A DNA stretch of 19,679 bases from an uncultured Coriobacteriia bacterium (GCA_902478425.1 CABSKV010000021.1:1-19679), one strand, 5' to 3'; positions 1 through 6,577 are shown, counted from the first letter of the stretch. The notes: a model not told the origin generated them from the letters alone. A program made the numbers and translations.

Positions 1-1361
1 AGTCCGGCGAGCAACGCGAGGGCAAGCGCCGCAACCGCCGCAACCGCCGCAATCGCAACAACCACCAGCGCAAGGAAATCGTGCCGTCTGCCACACGCGA
101 CGAGCTTGCTGTGCTCGATGACGAGGCGCTCACGGCCAAGGCACTCGAGCTTGGTGTTGACGCGAGCGAGTACGGCGAGCGCGACGACCTTGTTTCCGCC
201 GTCTACGACGCGCTGCTGCAGGCCGAGGGCTTCGTCATGGTCGAGGGCATTCTCGACCTGTTGCCCGATGGCTACGGCTTTATCCGCACCAATGGCTATC
301 TGCCCGGCGAGCATGACGTCTACGTCGGCGTGAGCACCGTGCGTCGCCAGGGTCTGCGCAAGGGCGACTACATTACCGGTCGCGTGCGTCCCCCACGCGA
401 AAACGAGAAGTATCCCGCGCTCAACATGATCGTCACGCTCAACGACGAGCCGTTCGAGGGGCCCACGCACCGCGTGAAGTTCGCGAACCTCACGCCCGTC
501 TACCCGGATGAGCGCCTCATCATGGAGCACGGCAAGGACACGCTCACCGCACGCTCCATCGACTTGGTCGCTCCCATCGGCAAGGGTCAGCGTGGCCTCA
601 TCGTCTCGCCGCCCAAGGCCGGCAAGACGACCGTCCTCAAGGACATCGCCGCGGCCATCAGCGCCAACAACCCCGAGGTGCACCTCATGTGCCTGCTCGT
701 TGACGAGCGCCCCGAGGAAGTCACCGACATGGAGCGCAGCATCAACGGAGAGGTCATATCCTCGACCTTCGACATGCCCTGCGAGAATCACATCGCCGTG
801 GCCGAGCTCGTGATCGAGCGCGCCAAGCGCCTCGTCGAGAACGGCCAGGATGTCGTCATCCTGCTCGATTCCATCACGCGTCTGGCCCGCGCATACAACC
901 TCGGCCAGCCGGCGTCCGGTCGCATCCTCTCCGGCGGCGTCGATTCGACAGCGCTGTACCCGCCCAAGAAGTTCCTCGGTGCGGCCCGCAACATCGAAGA
1001 CGGTGGCTCGCTTACCATCCTGGGCACCGCCCTGGTTGACACGGGCTCGAAGATGGACGAGGTCATCTTCGAGGAGTTCAAGGGCACGGGCAACATGGAG
1101 CTCAAGCTCGACCGCGCTCTGGCGGACAAGCGCATATTCCCCGCCATCGATCCGGTCACGTCCGGCACGCGCAAGGAGGAGCTGCTCATCGATCCGCAGG
1201 AGGCACCGCTCATCTGGGGTGTGCGCAGCCTGCTCGCCAACATGAACAACACCGAGCGCGCGATGAAGATGCTCGTTTCGTCGCTCAAGGCGACCGAGAC
1301 CAACCGCGAGTTCCTCGTCAAGTCCGCTCGCAAGGCGTCCAAGGCGGCTCAAAGCCTCTAA
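1..1361 (+). CDS. rho: Transcription termination factor Rho (5' end missing)
   Basis: Hexameric RNA-dependent ATPase/helicase that ends transcription at Rho-dependent sites. The reading frame is open from base 3, so the true start lies left of the window and the GTG at 81 is internal. The visible N-terminus is an Arg/Asn-rich basic stretch (bases 27-60) of the kind found in the extended N-terminal region of actinobacterial Rho. After it come a small helical N-terminal domain, a cold-shock-like RNA-binding domain (bases about 230-470, with GYGFIR) and the RecA-like ATPase core. Walker A (SPPKAGKT) is at about 606-629 and Walker B (DVVILLDS) at about 849-872. The C-terminus is complete and is followed by a strong intrinsic terminator. 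Identity is very secure; only the length of the missing N-terminus is unknown. Confidence 0.97.
   Translation, partial: SGEQREGKRRNRRNRRNRNNHQRKEIVPSATRDELAVLDDEALTAKALELGVDASEYGERDDLVSAVYDALLQAEGFVMVEGILDLLPDGYGFIRTNGYLPGEHDVYVGVSTVRRQGLRKGDYITGRVRPPRENEKYPALNMIVTLNDEPFEGPTHRVKFANLTPVYPDERLIMEHGKDTLTARSIDLVAPIGKGQRGLIVSPPKAGKTTVLKDIAAAISANNPEVHLMCLLVDERPEEVTDMERSINGEVISSTFDMPCENHIAVAELVIERAKRLVENGQDVVILLDSITRLARAYNLGQPASGRILSGGVDSTALYPPKKFLGAARNIEDGGSLTILGTALVDTGSKMDEVIFEEFKGTGNMELKLDRALADKRIFPAIDPVTSGTRKEELLIDPQEAPLIWGVRSLLANMNNTERAMKMLVSSLKATETNREFLVKSARKASKAAQSL
27..53 (+). repeat. Three tandem 9-bp repeats encoding Arg-Arg-Asn in Rho
   Basis: CGCCGCAAC occurs at 27-35 and 36-44, and with one change (final T) at 45-53, all in the rho frame. 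Each unit encodes Arg-Arg-Asn. The array continues as Arg-Asn-Asn codons and gives the basic low-complexity RNA-binding region before the folded part of Rho. Such arrays can change length by slippage. Confidence 0.85.
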
Positions 1362-1388
1362 GCGCTCGCCATATGAGCATGTATTGCG

Positions 1389-1420
1389 ATGCCCCGGCTC
1401 AGTACGAGCCGGGGCATTTT
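1389..1420 (+). terminator. Rho-independent terminator after rho
   Basis: The arms 1389-1400 and 1406-1417 pair perfectly over 12 bp around the 5-nt loop AGTAC. The stem is GC-rich (GCCCCGGCTC with GAGCCGGGGC at its core) and runs into TTTT. It starts 28 nt after the rho stop codon and separates rho from rpmE. Confidence 0.92.
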
Positions 1421-1482
1421 CTCTGGGCGAATTGGAGTCACCTGCCATGTATCTGACGTTTTCGGCGAGCGCAAAAAGGGTC

Positions 1483-1511
1483 TGGATATGCGTTCGCTAT
1501 GCTGGTATCAT
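1483..1511 (+). promoter_or_regulatory. Candidate promoter of rpmE
   Basis: A TGGATA -35-like hexamer (1483-1488) and a TATCAT -10-like hexamer (1506-1511) lie 17 bp apart. A TG sits one base before the -10, as in an extended -10 element. The site lies between the rho terminator and the rpmE ribosome binding site and would give a leader of about 50 nt. This is motif matching only. Confidence 0.4.
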
Positions 1512-1566
1512 ACTTTAGACTGTTTTGAGCCTTGGTCGGAAACTAAGGCATACCAAAGGAGCAAGA

Positions 1567-2091
1567 ATGAAACCCGATATCCATCCCGATTACGTCGAGT
1601 GCACGGTGCGCTGCAGCTGCGGCAACACCTTCAAGACCCATTCGACCAAGCCCGAGCTCGTCGTCGACCTCTGCAACGAGTGCCACCCGTTCTTCACGGG
1701 CCAGCAGAAGTTCGTCGATACCGGCGGACGCGTCCAGCGCTTCTCCAACAAGTTCGGCTCCGCTGCCGATCAGCTCAAGGAGCGCAAGGCTGCCGAGAAG
1801 GCCGCCAAGCAGGCCGCTGCTGCCGAGGCCGCCGCGAAGGCCGCCGAGGAGCGCGCTGCCAAGCAGGCTGCCAAGGAAGAGCGCGCCAAGAAGTACGCCG
1901 AGAAGGCTGCTCGCGAGGCTGAGAAGGCCGAGAAGGAGGCTGCTGCCGCCGAGGACGAGGCCAAGGAAGAGGAGTCCGTGTCCGAGGTCGCCGAGGCTGC
2001 TGCCGAGACCGCTGAGACCGAGCAGGCCACCGACGAGGCTAACGAGGAAGCTGCTGCCGAGGCTGCCACTGCCGAGGAGAGCGCCGAGTAA
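1567..2091 (+). CDS. rpmE: 50S ribosomal protein L31 with long Ala/Lys/Glu-rich C-terminal tail
   Basis: Component of the large ribosomal subunit at the inter-subunit bridge. The ATG at 1567 follows AAAGGA (1555-1560) at 6 nt and gives 174 residues. An in-frame upstream start (1525) lacks such a site. Residues 1 to about 70 are a normal L31 domain of the zinc-binding C+ type, with Cys16, Cys18, Cys36 and Cys39 and the block HPFFTGQQKFVDTGGRV. Ordinary L31 ends near residue 70. Here about 100 more residues follow: first an Ala/Lys/Glu repeat that should form a long charged helix or coiled coil (about 70-135), then an acidic Ala/Glu-rich end. The gene is monocistronic between two intrinsic terminators. 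The core identification is secure; the role of the tail is unknown. Confidence 0.95.
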   Translation: MKPDIHPDYVECTVRCSCGNTFKTHSTKPELVVDLCNECHPFFTGQQKFVDTGGRVQRFSNKFGSAADQLKERKAAEKAAKQAAAAEAAAKAAEERAAKQAAKEERAKKYAEKAAREAEKAEKEAAAAEDEAKEEESVSEVAEAAAETAETEQATDEANEEAAAEAATAEESAE

Positions 2092-2114
2092 TCGTTCGCA
2101 TCCACGTATGCACG

Positions 2115-2144
2115 AAGCGCCGTCCCGTTTGGGGCGGCGCTTTT
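2115..2144 (+). terminator. Rho-independent terminator after rpmE
   Basis: The stem 2115-2126 pairs with 2131-2142 around the loop GTTT, with one T-G wobble in a GC-rich stem that runs into TTTT. It starts 24 nt after the rpmE stop codon. Confidence 0.9.
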
Positions 2145-2314
2145 GCCTTGACGTGTTTTATGCTCAAAAGCGCTCTATGCCATGGCGATCCGTTTGCGCG
2201 CTACGCGGGAGACATAATCGTATTGCGTCTCCGATGATGCCTGTTGGCGACATCCGGGGCGTACCTTCCCGAAGACGAGGAACGCAAGCTTTCGATTGCC
2301 ACGACGTGCATCTT

Positions 2315-2341
2315 GGTTCCGCGTCAGTGCATTTCGGAACC
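2315..2341. promoter_or_regulatory. Inverted repeat upstream of the LytTR gene
   Basis: The perfect 7-bp arms GGTTCCG (2315-2321) and CGGAACC (2335-2341) are separated by 13 nt, so the arm centres are 20 bp apart, about two helical turns. It sits 59 nt before the LytTR start codon. The rest of the gap between rpmE (ends 2091) and 2400 holds the rpmE terminator and nothing else I can support. An in-frame upstream extension of the LytTR ORF to 2244 does not resemble coding sequence of that family. Confidence 0.4.
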
Positions 2342-2399
2342 GCGGCACTTCCCGCAGACACCTTCCTTCGCTACTGTTGTGACCGAGAAGGAGGGCCCC

Positions 2400-2864
2400 A
2401 TGAAGCTAGACATCCAGACAGACGTGGACCTAACCGAGACGGAGGTGCTGATACGTTGCGCCGAAGTCGACGAGCACATCGCGGCGATCGTGGCCACGCT
2501 GCGCATGCACGACCGTCGCATCGTCGGGAGGCACGACGGCGCTTCGGTCATGGTGCCTGCCGGAGACATTCTCTACTTCGAGTCGATTGATCGGCGCACG
2601 TTCGCCTACACGGCAAGTAGCGTGCTTGAGGTCACCTTCAACATATCGGATCTCGCGCAGCGGCTCGAAGGCAGTGCCTTCGTGCATGCCGCAAAGGGAT
2701 GCCTCATCAACCTGTGCCGGGTCACGAGCCTGCGTCCTTACGTAGGCGGCAGGCTTCTCGCCATGCTGGACAACGGGGAGGAAGTTGTCGTGTCCCGGAA
2801 GTACGCGAAGGACATCAAACAGCACCTCGGCATAGAGCGCTCGCAGGAAGGGAGAAGGTCATGA
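2400..2864 (+). CDS. LytTR-domain DNA-binding transcriptional regulator
   Basis: A 154-residue protein with a LytTR DNA-binding domain at about residues 50-145, recognisable by GDILYFES, the KGCLINLCRVTSLRPY block and VSRKYAKDIKQHL near the end. No CheY-like receiver precedes it, so it is not a classical two-component response regulator. The N-terminal 45 residues contain a short predicted helix of unknown role. ATG 2400 is chosen because AAGGAGG (2388-2394) lies 5 nt upstream. The stop codon overlaps the start of the DUF3021 membrane gene by four bases (ATGA, 2861-2864), which points to translational coupling. Stand-alone LytTR regulators paired with a membrane partner are known, and the partner often restrains the regulator (for example HdrRM and BrsRM in streptococci). 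The same logic here is inference. Confidence 0.9.
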   Translation: MKLDIQTDVDLTETEVLIRCAEVDEHIAAIVATLRMHDRRIVGRHDGASVMVPAGDILYFESIDRRTFAYTASSVLEVTFNISDLAQRLEGSAFVHAAKGCLINLCRVTSLRPYVGGRLLAMLDNGEEVVVSRKYAKDIKQHLGIERSQEGRRS

Positions 2865-3340
2865 CGAACAAGATCATAGACCCGGAGAGGGCGTCGGTAG
2901 GCAAGGTCTTGAAGGACCTGGCCGTCAACTTCTGCATCATGTTCACGTTGTTCACGCTCTTCAGTTGCGTCTTCGGACTGGTATTCGCCGACGAGGTGGC
3001 AAAGCCCGGCATCATTATGTGCCTCTCCATAGGCGCCGCGATGCTGGTCTGTGCCGCGTTGCAGGCGGTGTTTTTCACGCCGGTCCTCATCAGGCGGATG
3101 GGCTATGGACCGCGCCTTGTTCTCTTCGGCATTTGCCTGTACGCCCTGCTCGCCGTCTACGGCGCCGTCTTCGATTGGTTCCCGGCGGATAACGTCTGGG
3201 CATGGGTGGGCTTCACGATTACGTACCTGGTGATCCTCGCCCTCATGACCGTGCTCTTCACGGCCATCAACCGTCGCGACATCAAGGCGCTCAACGACGG
3301 CCTGGCGCGCTTCAAGGAGAGGGAATCCGAGCAGGAGTGA
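2861..3340 (+). CDS. DUF3021 family four-helix membrane protein
   Basis: A 159-residue integral membrane protein with four predicted transmembrane segments at about residues 20-44, 50-74, 84-106 and 112-136. Both ends are charged (N-terminal MTNKIIDPER, C-terminal FKERESEQE). Size, topology and position directly downstream of a LytTR gene fit the DUF3021 family. ATG 2861 overlaps the LytTR stop codon and GAGAAGG lies just upstream, so the two proteins are probably made together. The likely role is membrane-bound partner or inhibitor of the LytTR regulator, which is inference from context. No catalytic motif is visible. No clear terminator follows; the next gene starts 129 nt later. Confidence 0.8.
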   Translation: MTNKIIDPERASVGKVLKDLAVNFCIMFTLFTLFSCVFGLVFADEVAKPGIIMCLSIGAAMLVCAALQAVFFTPVLIRRMGYGPRLVLFGICLYALLAVYGAVFDWFPADNVWAWVGFTITYLVILALMTVLFTAINRRDIKALNDGLARFKERESEQE

Positions 3341-3469
3341 TTACGGGGGCGTGACGCTTTCGCACTTGTCAATCATCACCTTCTGGCAGCCTATGCACAT
3401 CCACCCAGCTGCATGCAGGAGAAGCATGTATCATCGGGACAAGACGAAACCACTAGGCAAGGAGTCACC

Positions 3470-4090
3470 ATGAAGGTCCTGATGATCAACGGAAGCCCGC
3501 GACTCGAAGGCAACACGTCCATCGCCCTGGCGGAAATGGAGAAGATCCTCGTCGAGGAGGGCATCGAGGTCGAGACCGTGCAAATCGGCAACAAGGACAT
3601 CCGTGGTTGCATTGCCTGCTCCAAATGCGCGGAACTTGGTAAGTGCGTGTTCGATGACCCCGTGAACGAGGTCGCGCCCAAGCTCGCCGAGGCGGATGGC
3701 CTGGTCGTCGGCTCGCCCGTGTACTACGGAAGCGCCAACGCCACGCCCATCGCCTTTCTCGACAGGCTGTTCTACTCTACGGGAGGCGTGGACAAGACCA
3801 TGAAGGTCGGCTGCGCCGTGGCCGTGGCACGTCGAGGCGGCATCGAGACGACTTGGGGCGAGATTAACAAGTACTTCGGCATCTCGGGTATGCCCATCGC
3901 GTCTGGCCAGTACTGGAACGGCGTATATGGCCGTGAGAGGGGAGAAGCGGCCCAAGATGCCGAGGGCCTGCAACAGATGCGCACGCTCGCGCGCAATATG
4001 GCGTTTCTCATGCGTGCTATCGCGCGGGAGAAGGAGGCCAGCGGTCTGCCGCCCAAGGAGCCTGCCGAGAGGACGAGCTTCATCCGATAG
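3470..4090 (+). CDS. Flavodoxin-fold NAD(P)H-dependent FMN oxidoreductase with iron-sulfur-type Cys motif
   Basis: A 206-residue protein of the NADPH-dependent FMN reductase / iron-sulfur flavoprotein group. The N-terminal MKVLMINGSPRLEGNTS is the FMN phosphate-binding loop of the flavodoxin fold, and GSPVYYGSANA (about 80-90) is the second flavin-binding loop. Cys47, Cys50, Cys53 and Cys59 form a C-x2-C-x2-C-x5-C pattern, which fits the compact motif that binds a [4Fe-4S] cluster in archaeal and clostridial iron-sulfur flavoproteins. The ATG at 3470 follows AAGGAG (3459-3464); an upstream in-frame ATG at 3413 lacks a comparable site. The gene stands alone and converges on the XRE gene. The substrate is unknown; an anaerobic electron-transfer or reductive detoxification role is plausible. 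Confidence 0.88.
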   Translation: MKVLMINGSPRLEGNTSIALAEMEKILVEEGIEVETVQIGNKDIRGCIACSKCAELGKCVFDDPVNEVAPKLAEADGLVVGSPVYYGSANATPIAFLDRLFYSTGGVDKTMKVGCAVAVARRGGIETTWGEINKYFGISGMPIASGQYWNGVYGRERGEAAQDAEGLQQMRTLARNMAFLMRAIAREKEASGLPPKEPAERTSFIR

Positions 4091-4134
4091 GGGTGCCTCG
4101 GCATCGGTTTCACGCCGGGCGTGTCTACATGGCC

Positions 4135-4392
4135 CTAGCCCACCTTGCTCATCGCGTAGTCGATATTGGAAGGGTTCTCGAATAACTCGATGACTTCGAC
4201 ATCGAGGCCTGCGGCGATTCTGGAGAGCGAATCGAGGGTCGGGTTGGCTTGTCCGCTTTCGATGTTGCAGATGTAGGCGTAATCCATGTTGACCATCTGG
4301 GCGAGCTTCCTTAGCGAAAGACCTTGCGTCCTTCTGAGCTCGTTGATTCGCGCGCCGACCAGGCGCCTGTTGTGCAGGTAACTCGTCTCCAT
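4135..4392 (-). CDS. Single-domain XRE/Cro-type helix-turn-helix regulator
   Basis: An 85-residue protein that is almost entirely one HTH_XRE domain (about residues 12-72): INELRRTQGLSLRKLAQMV, then YICNIESGQANPTLDSLSRI and a hydrophobic C-terminal helix ending VEVIELF. Such proteins are dimeric repressors or activators that often control their own promoter. No ligand or second domain is present. No Shine-Dalgarno sequence is visible in the 20 nt before the ATG, so the transcript may be leaderless or poorly translated. The intergenic region ahead of it contains two perfect inverted repeats that are good operator candidates. It converges with the flavoprotein gene and is divergent from a small ORF. 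The compact form resembles restriction-modification controller proteins, but no restriction or methylase gene lies nearby. Confidence 0.9.
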   Translation of the reverse strand: METSYLHNRRLVGARINELRRTQGLSLRKLAQMVNMDYAYICNIESGQANPTLDSLSRIAAGLDVEVIELFENPSNIDYAMSKVG

Positions 4393-4421
4393 TCGTTCAG
4401 CGTATGTGATAGCATTGCTTC

Positions 4422-4445
4422 AATGTTGGCATATAGGCCAACATT
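4422..4445. promoter_or_regulatory. Perfect 9-bp inverted repeat, probable operator
   Basis: The arms AATGTTGGC (4422-4430) and GCCAACATT (4437-4445) flank the AT-rich spacer ATATAG. It lies 30 nt upstream of the XRE start codon, between divergent genes. A TTGGCA hexamer inside it (4426-4431) could serve as a plus-strand -35 element. Size and symmetry suit a dimeric XRE regulator; binding itself is inference. Confidence 0.6.
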
Positions 4446-4449
4446 TGCA

Positions 4450-4482
4450 CATGACGCATTAGTCTGAGAAACATGCGTCATG
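4450..4482. promoter_or_regulatory. Perfect 10-bp inverted repeat, second candidate operator
   Basis: CATGACGCAT (4450-4459) and ATGCGTCATG (4473-4482) are exact reverse complements separated by 13 nt (arm centres 23 bp apart). The sequence differs from the neighbouring repeat at 4422-4445, so two different proteins, or a promoter-proximal hairpin, may be involved. It ends just ahead of the small ORF at 4504. Confidence 0.55.
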
Positions 4483-4503
4483 CGGGCGAAGGGGCGCTGG
4501 GGC

Positions 4504-4737
4504 ATGGACGATGGGCGCGGGCAATCCCAGACGGGGCAACGCGGCGATGCAGACGCGATGGCGGCAAGTGCCGTTGCGGATAACGCCACGCGTGTCGAGC
4601 TTCTCGCGCAACTTGGCGAGCTGCTCTATCCCGCGACGAAGGATGACGAGCGTTTCTTCCTCATGGCCCCGGAACTCTATCTTGCCATCGCGCGACTAGA
4701 CGAGCGGCCATCATTCCCACCCGCACGCCAATTCTAA
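4504..4737 (+). CDS. Hypothetical small protein (77 aa)
   Basis: I do not recognise this protein. The frame runs from ATG 4504 to TAA 4737. AAGGGG (4489-4494) lies 9 nt upstream of this ATG; in-frame ATGs at 4480 and 4558 are alternatives with poorer context. The first 25 residues are Gly/Gln/Asp-rich and look disordered. Residues about 34-70 form an amphipathic helical region (VELLAQLGELLYP, then FFLMAPELYLAIARLDE). Third-position GC is high, as in its neighbours, which supports coding. It is divergent from the XRE regulator, with two inverted repeats between them, and is followed by a terminator-like hairpin, so it may be a monocistronic target of that regulator. Confidence 0.5.
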   Translation: MDDGRGQSQTGQRGDADAMAASAVADNATRVELLAQLGELLYPATKDDERFFLMAPELYLAIARLDERPSFPPARQF

Positions 4738-4752
4738 CGTTTTGGTAAATGC

Positions 4753-4786
4753 GGGCACTCCCTCTTCACGGGGCAGTCCCTTTTTT
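4753..4786 (+). terminator. Probable intrinsic terminator before thyX
   Basis: An imperfect stem: GGG, ACT and CCCT on the left (4753-4763) pair with GGGG, AGT and CCC on the right (4770-4780). There is a single-base bulge on each side, and the loop is CTTCAC. Six T residues follow directly. It would end the transcript of the small ORF ahead of thyX. Confidence 0.65.
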
Positions 4787-4850
4787 ATTAGTATGGCCTG
4801 AACGGACGTGCGAGAGACGACTTGCGCGTGACCAATCGAAAGGACGCTCA

Positions 4851-5525
4851 ATGAACGTCGAGCTGCTCTACCATACGCCAGATCCGCAACGCGCCGTCGC
4901 CACGGCCGCCCGCCTGTGCTATGCGCCCGTGGGCGCGGCCGAGCTCATGGAGACTCTGTCCGAAGAGCGCATCGAGAAAGTCCTGCGCACCATTCTCGAG
5001 AGCGGCCATTTCTCGACTCTCGAGCATGCGAGCTACACCTTCGCCATCGATGGCGTCTCGCGCGCGATGACGCACCAGCTCGTCCGTCATCGTCTTGCCT
5101 CATACAACCAACAGTCGCAGCGCTACGTGACCTTCAAGGAGGAGCCGGAGTTCATCGTCCCCGACTCCGTCGTCGAGGCAGGTGCCGCGGACGAATATGA
5201 CGTTGCCGTGCGCGCCGCCTTCGCGGCCTACGCCGACCTCGTCGAGCGTGGCGTTCCCGCCGAGGACGCGCGCTACCTGCTTCCCAACGCCTGCGAGACC
5301 AAGATCGTCGTGACCATGAACATTCGCGAGCTGCTCCACTTCTTCGAGCTACGTTGCTGCAACCGCGCCCAATGGGAGATTCGTGAGGTCGCCTGCCGCA
5401 TGCTCGAGCTCGTGCGTCCCACCGCGCCGCTCATCTTCGCGCAGGCCGGTCCCGGCTGTGTACGCGGGGCGTGCCCGGAGGGTAAGATGACCTGCGGCGA
5501 TCCGTGGGACAGGGCGGAGCTGTAG
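4851..5525 (+). CDS. thyX: Flavin-dependent thymidylate synthase ThyX
   Basis: Makes dTMP from dUMP using methylenetetrahydrofolate and reduced FAD, in place of the unrelated ThyA. The protein has 224 residues, within the usual range. The family signature RHR-x7-S is present as RHRLASYNQQS at residues 79-89, followed by QRY. Other family features include the SGHFSTLEHASYTF block (51-64), ARYLLPNACETKIVVTMNIREL in the second half, and the C-terminal CGDPWD. ATG 4851 follows AAAGGA (4839-4844) at 6 nt. The DUF1385 gene starts 3 nt after its stop, so thyX probably heads a six-gene transcript through aroQ. A weak promoter-like pair (TTCACG at 4765 and TAGTAT at 4789, 18-bp spacer) overlaps the preceding terminator. 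No thyA is seen in the window. Confidence 0.96.
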   Translation: MNVELLYHTPDPQRAVATAARLCYAPVGAAELMETLSEERIEKVLRTILESGHFSTLEHASYTFAIDGVSRAMTHQLVRHRLASYNQQSQRYVTFKEEPEFIVPDSVVEAGAADEYDVAVRAAFAAYADLVERGVPAEDARYLLPNACETKIVVTMNIRELLHFFELRCCNRAQWEIREVACRMLELVRPTAPLIFAQAGPGCVRGACPEGKMTCGDPWDRAEL

Positions 5526-5528
5526 CCT

Positions 5529-6563
5529 TTGGGTGAGTCACGTAAGGCATTCGAGGCCGATTCGGACGTCCGGACGCGGACGCACATCGGCGGGCAGGCC
5601 CTCATCGAGGGCATCATGATGCGCGGTCGCTACAACTGGGCTGTTGCCGTGCGCACTCCCGATGGCAGCATCTACACCGAGGAACACGACTTGGCTTCCG
5701 GTCGCAAGAAGAACGCCTGGATGTACTGGCCCATCATCAGGGGCTGCACGGCGTTTGTCGAATCGCTCGCGCTTGGCTACAAGGCGCTCGGTATATCGAG
5801 TGAGCATGCGTATGACTGGGACGAGGAGGAAGACGAGGAAGCCGAGGGCGACAAGAAGTCGGGCGGCATGGGTGGCCTCATGACGCTTTCCATGATCATC
5901 GGCATCGTACTCGGCATCGCCATCTTCGTGGTCCTGCCCGCGGCACTGAGCAACCTCGTGCTCGGTGAGGCGAGCATGAACTCGGTTGCCTGGAACATCT
6001 TCGACGGCATCGTGCGCGTCGCCATCTTCATACTCTACATATGGCTCATCAGCCTCATGAAGGACATTCGGCGCATGTTCAGCTACCACGGTGCCGAACA
6101 CAAGACCATCCATTGCTATGAGCATGGCGAAGAGCTCGAACCCGGCGTCGCGATGCGCTTTCCGCGCTTGCACGTGCGCTGCGGCACGGCCTTCATCATC
6201 ATGGTCATGCTCATCGCCATCTTCGTCTATACGGTGCTCGGCCAGCCCATCAACGCGCTCGTGGATCTCACGGGCGTCACCGACGGGCCGCTGCGCTTCG
6301 TGCTCATCATGATCACGCGCATCATCTTGTTGCCCATCATCGCCGGTGTATCCTATGAGGTCACGGTCAAGTGGGCCGGTTCGCATCCGGACAACCGCCT
6401 CGTGCGTATCATCCTGTGGCCTGGCATGCAGATGCAGCGCCTCACGACGAATCCGCCCGATGAGGGTATGATTGAATGTGCCATCGCGGCGATGAACATC
6501 GTGCTCGCGCGCGAGGAGCTTGAGGCGCGCAAGGCCGCGACGCAAGATGCGCCGGGTGCATAG
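5529..6563 (+). CDS. DUF1385 (YqhQ-like) membrane protein
   Basis: A 344-residue membrane protein of the DUF1385 family, whose best-known member is B. subtilis YqhQ; its biochemical role is not established. Conserved family segments are visible: HIGGQALIEGIMMRG (19-33), FSYHGAEHKTIHCYEHGE (184-201), RFPRLHVRCGTAF (210-222), SHPDNR, and PGMQMQRLTT with PPDEGMIECAI near the C-terminus. Four to five hydrophobic segments lie at about 117-145, 160-178, 220-238 and 256-278. An acidic run (DEEEDEEAEGD) precedes the first. The start is TTG 5529: the conserved HIGGQ block demands a start well before the first internal Met, and GGAG (5515-5518) is 10 nt upstream. The gene sits between thyX and aroC, with short gaps on both sides. 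Confidence 0.88.
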   Translation: MGESRKAFEADSDVRTRTHIGGQALIEGIMMRGRYNWAVAVRTPDGSIYTEEHDLASGRKKNAWMYWPIIRGCTAFVESLALGYKALGISSEHAYDWDEEEDEEAEGDKKSGGMGGLMTLSMIIGIVLGIAIFVVLPAALSNLVLGEASMNSVAWNIFDGIVRVAIFILYIWLISLMKDIRRMFSYHGAEHKTIHCYEHGEELEPGVAMRFPRLHVRCGTAFIIMVMLIAIFVYTVLGQPINALVDLTGVTDGPLRFVLIMITRIILLPIIAGVSYEVTVKWAGSHPDNRLVRIILWPGMQMQRLTTNPPDEGMIECAIAAMNIVLAREELEARKAATQDAPGA

Positions 6564-6577
6564 GGAAGGGGAGAGAC

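Noticed and set aside
2244..2399. N-terminal extension of the LytTR protein by 52 residues
   Set aside because: No ribosome binding site at 2244 and unconvincing sequence, while AAGGAGG fits ATG 2400 well.
3366..3434. Promoter for the flavoprotein gene (TTGTCA at 3366, TATCAT at 3429)
   Set aside because: The two hexamers are far too widely spaced to work together and neither has a good partner.
4111..4123. CACGC-CGG-GCGTG hairpin between the flavoprotein and XRE genes as a terminator
   Set aside because: Only a 5-bp stem with no T-run.
4135..4392. XRE gene as the controller of a restriction-modification system or antitoxin of a toxin-antitoxin pair
   Set aside because: No methylase, endonuclease or recognisable toxin is adjacent; the resemblance is limited to the small single HTH domain.
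5538..6545. 335-codon open frame on the minus strand opposite the DUF1385 gene
   Set aside because: His/Asp-rich shadow frame; the plus-strand DUF1385 protein carries conserved motifs and membrane segments.
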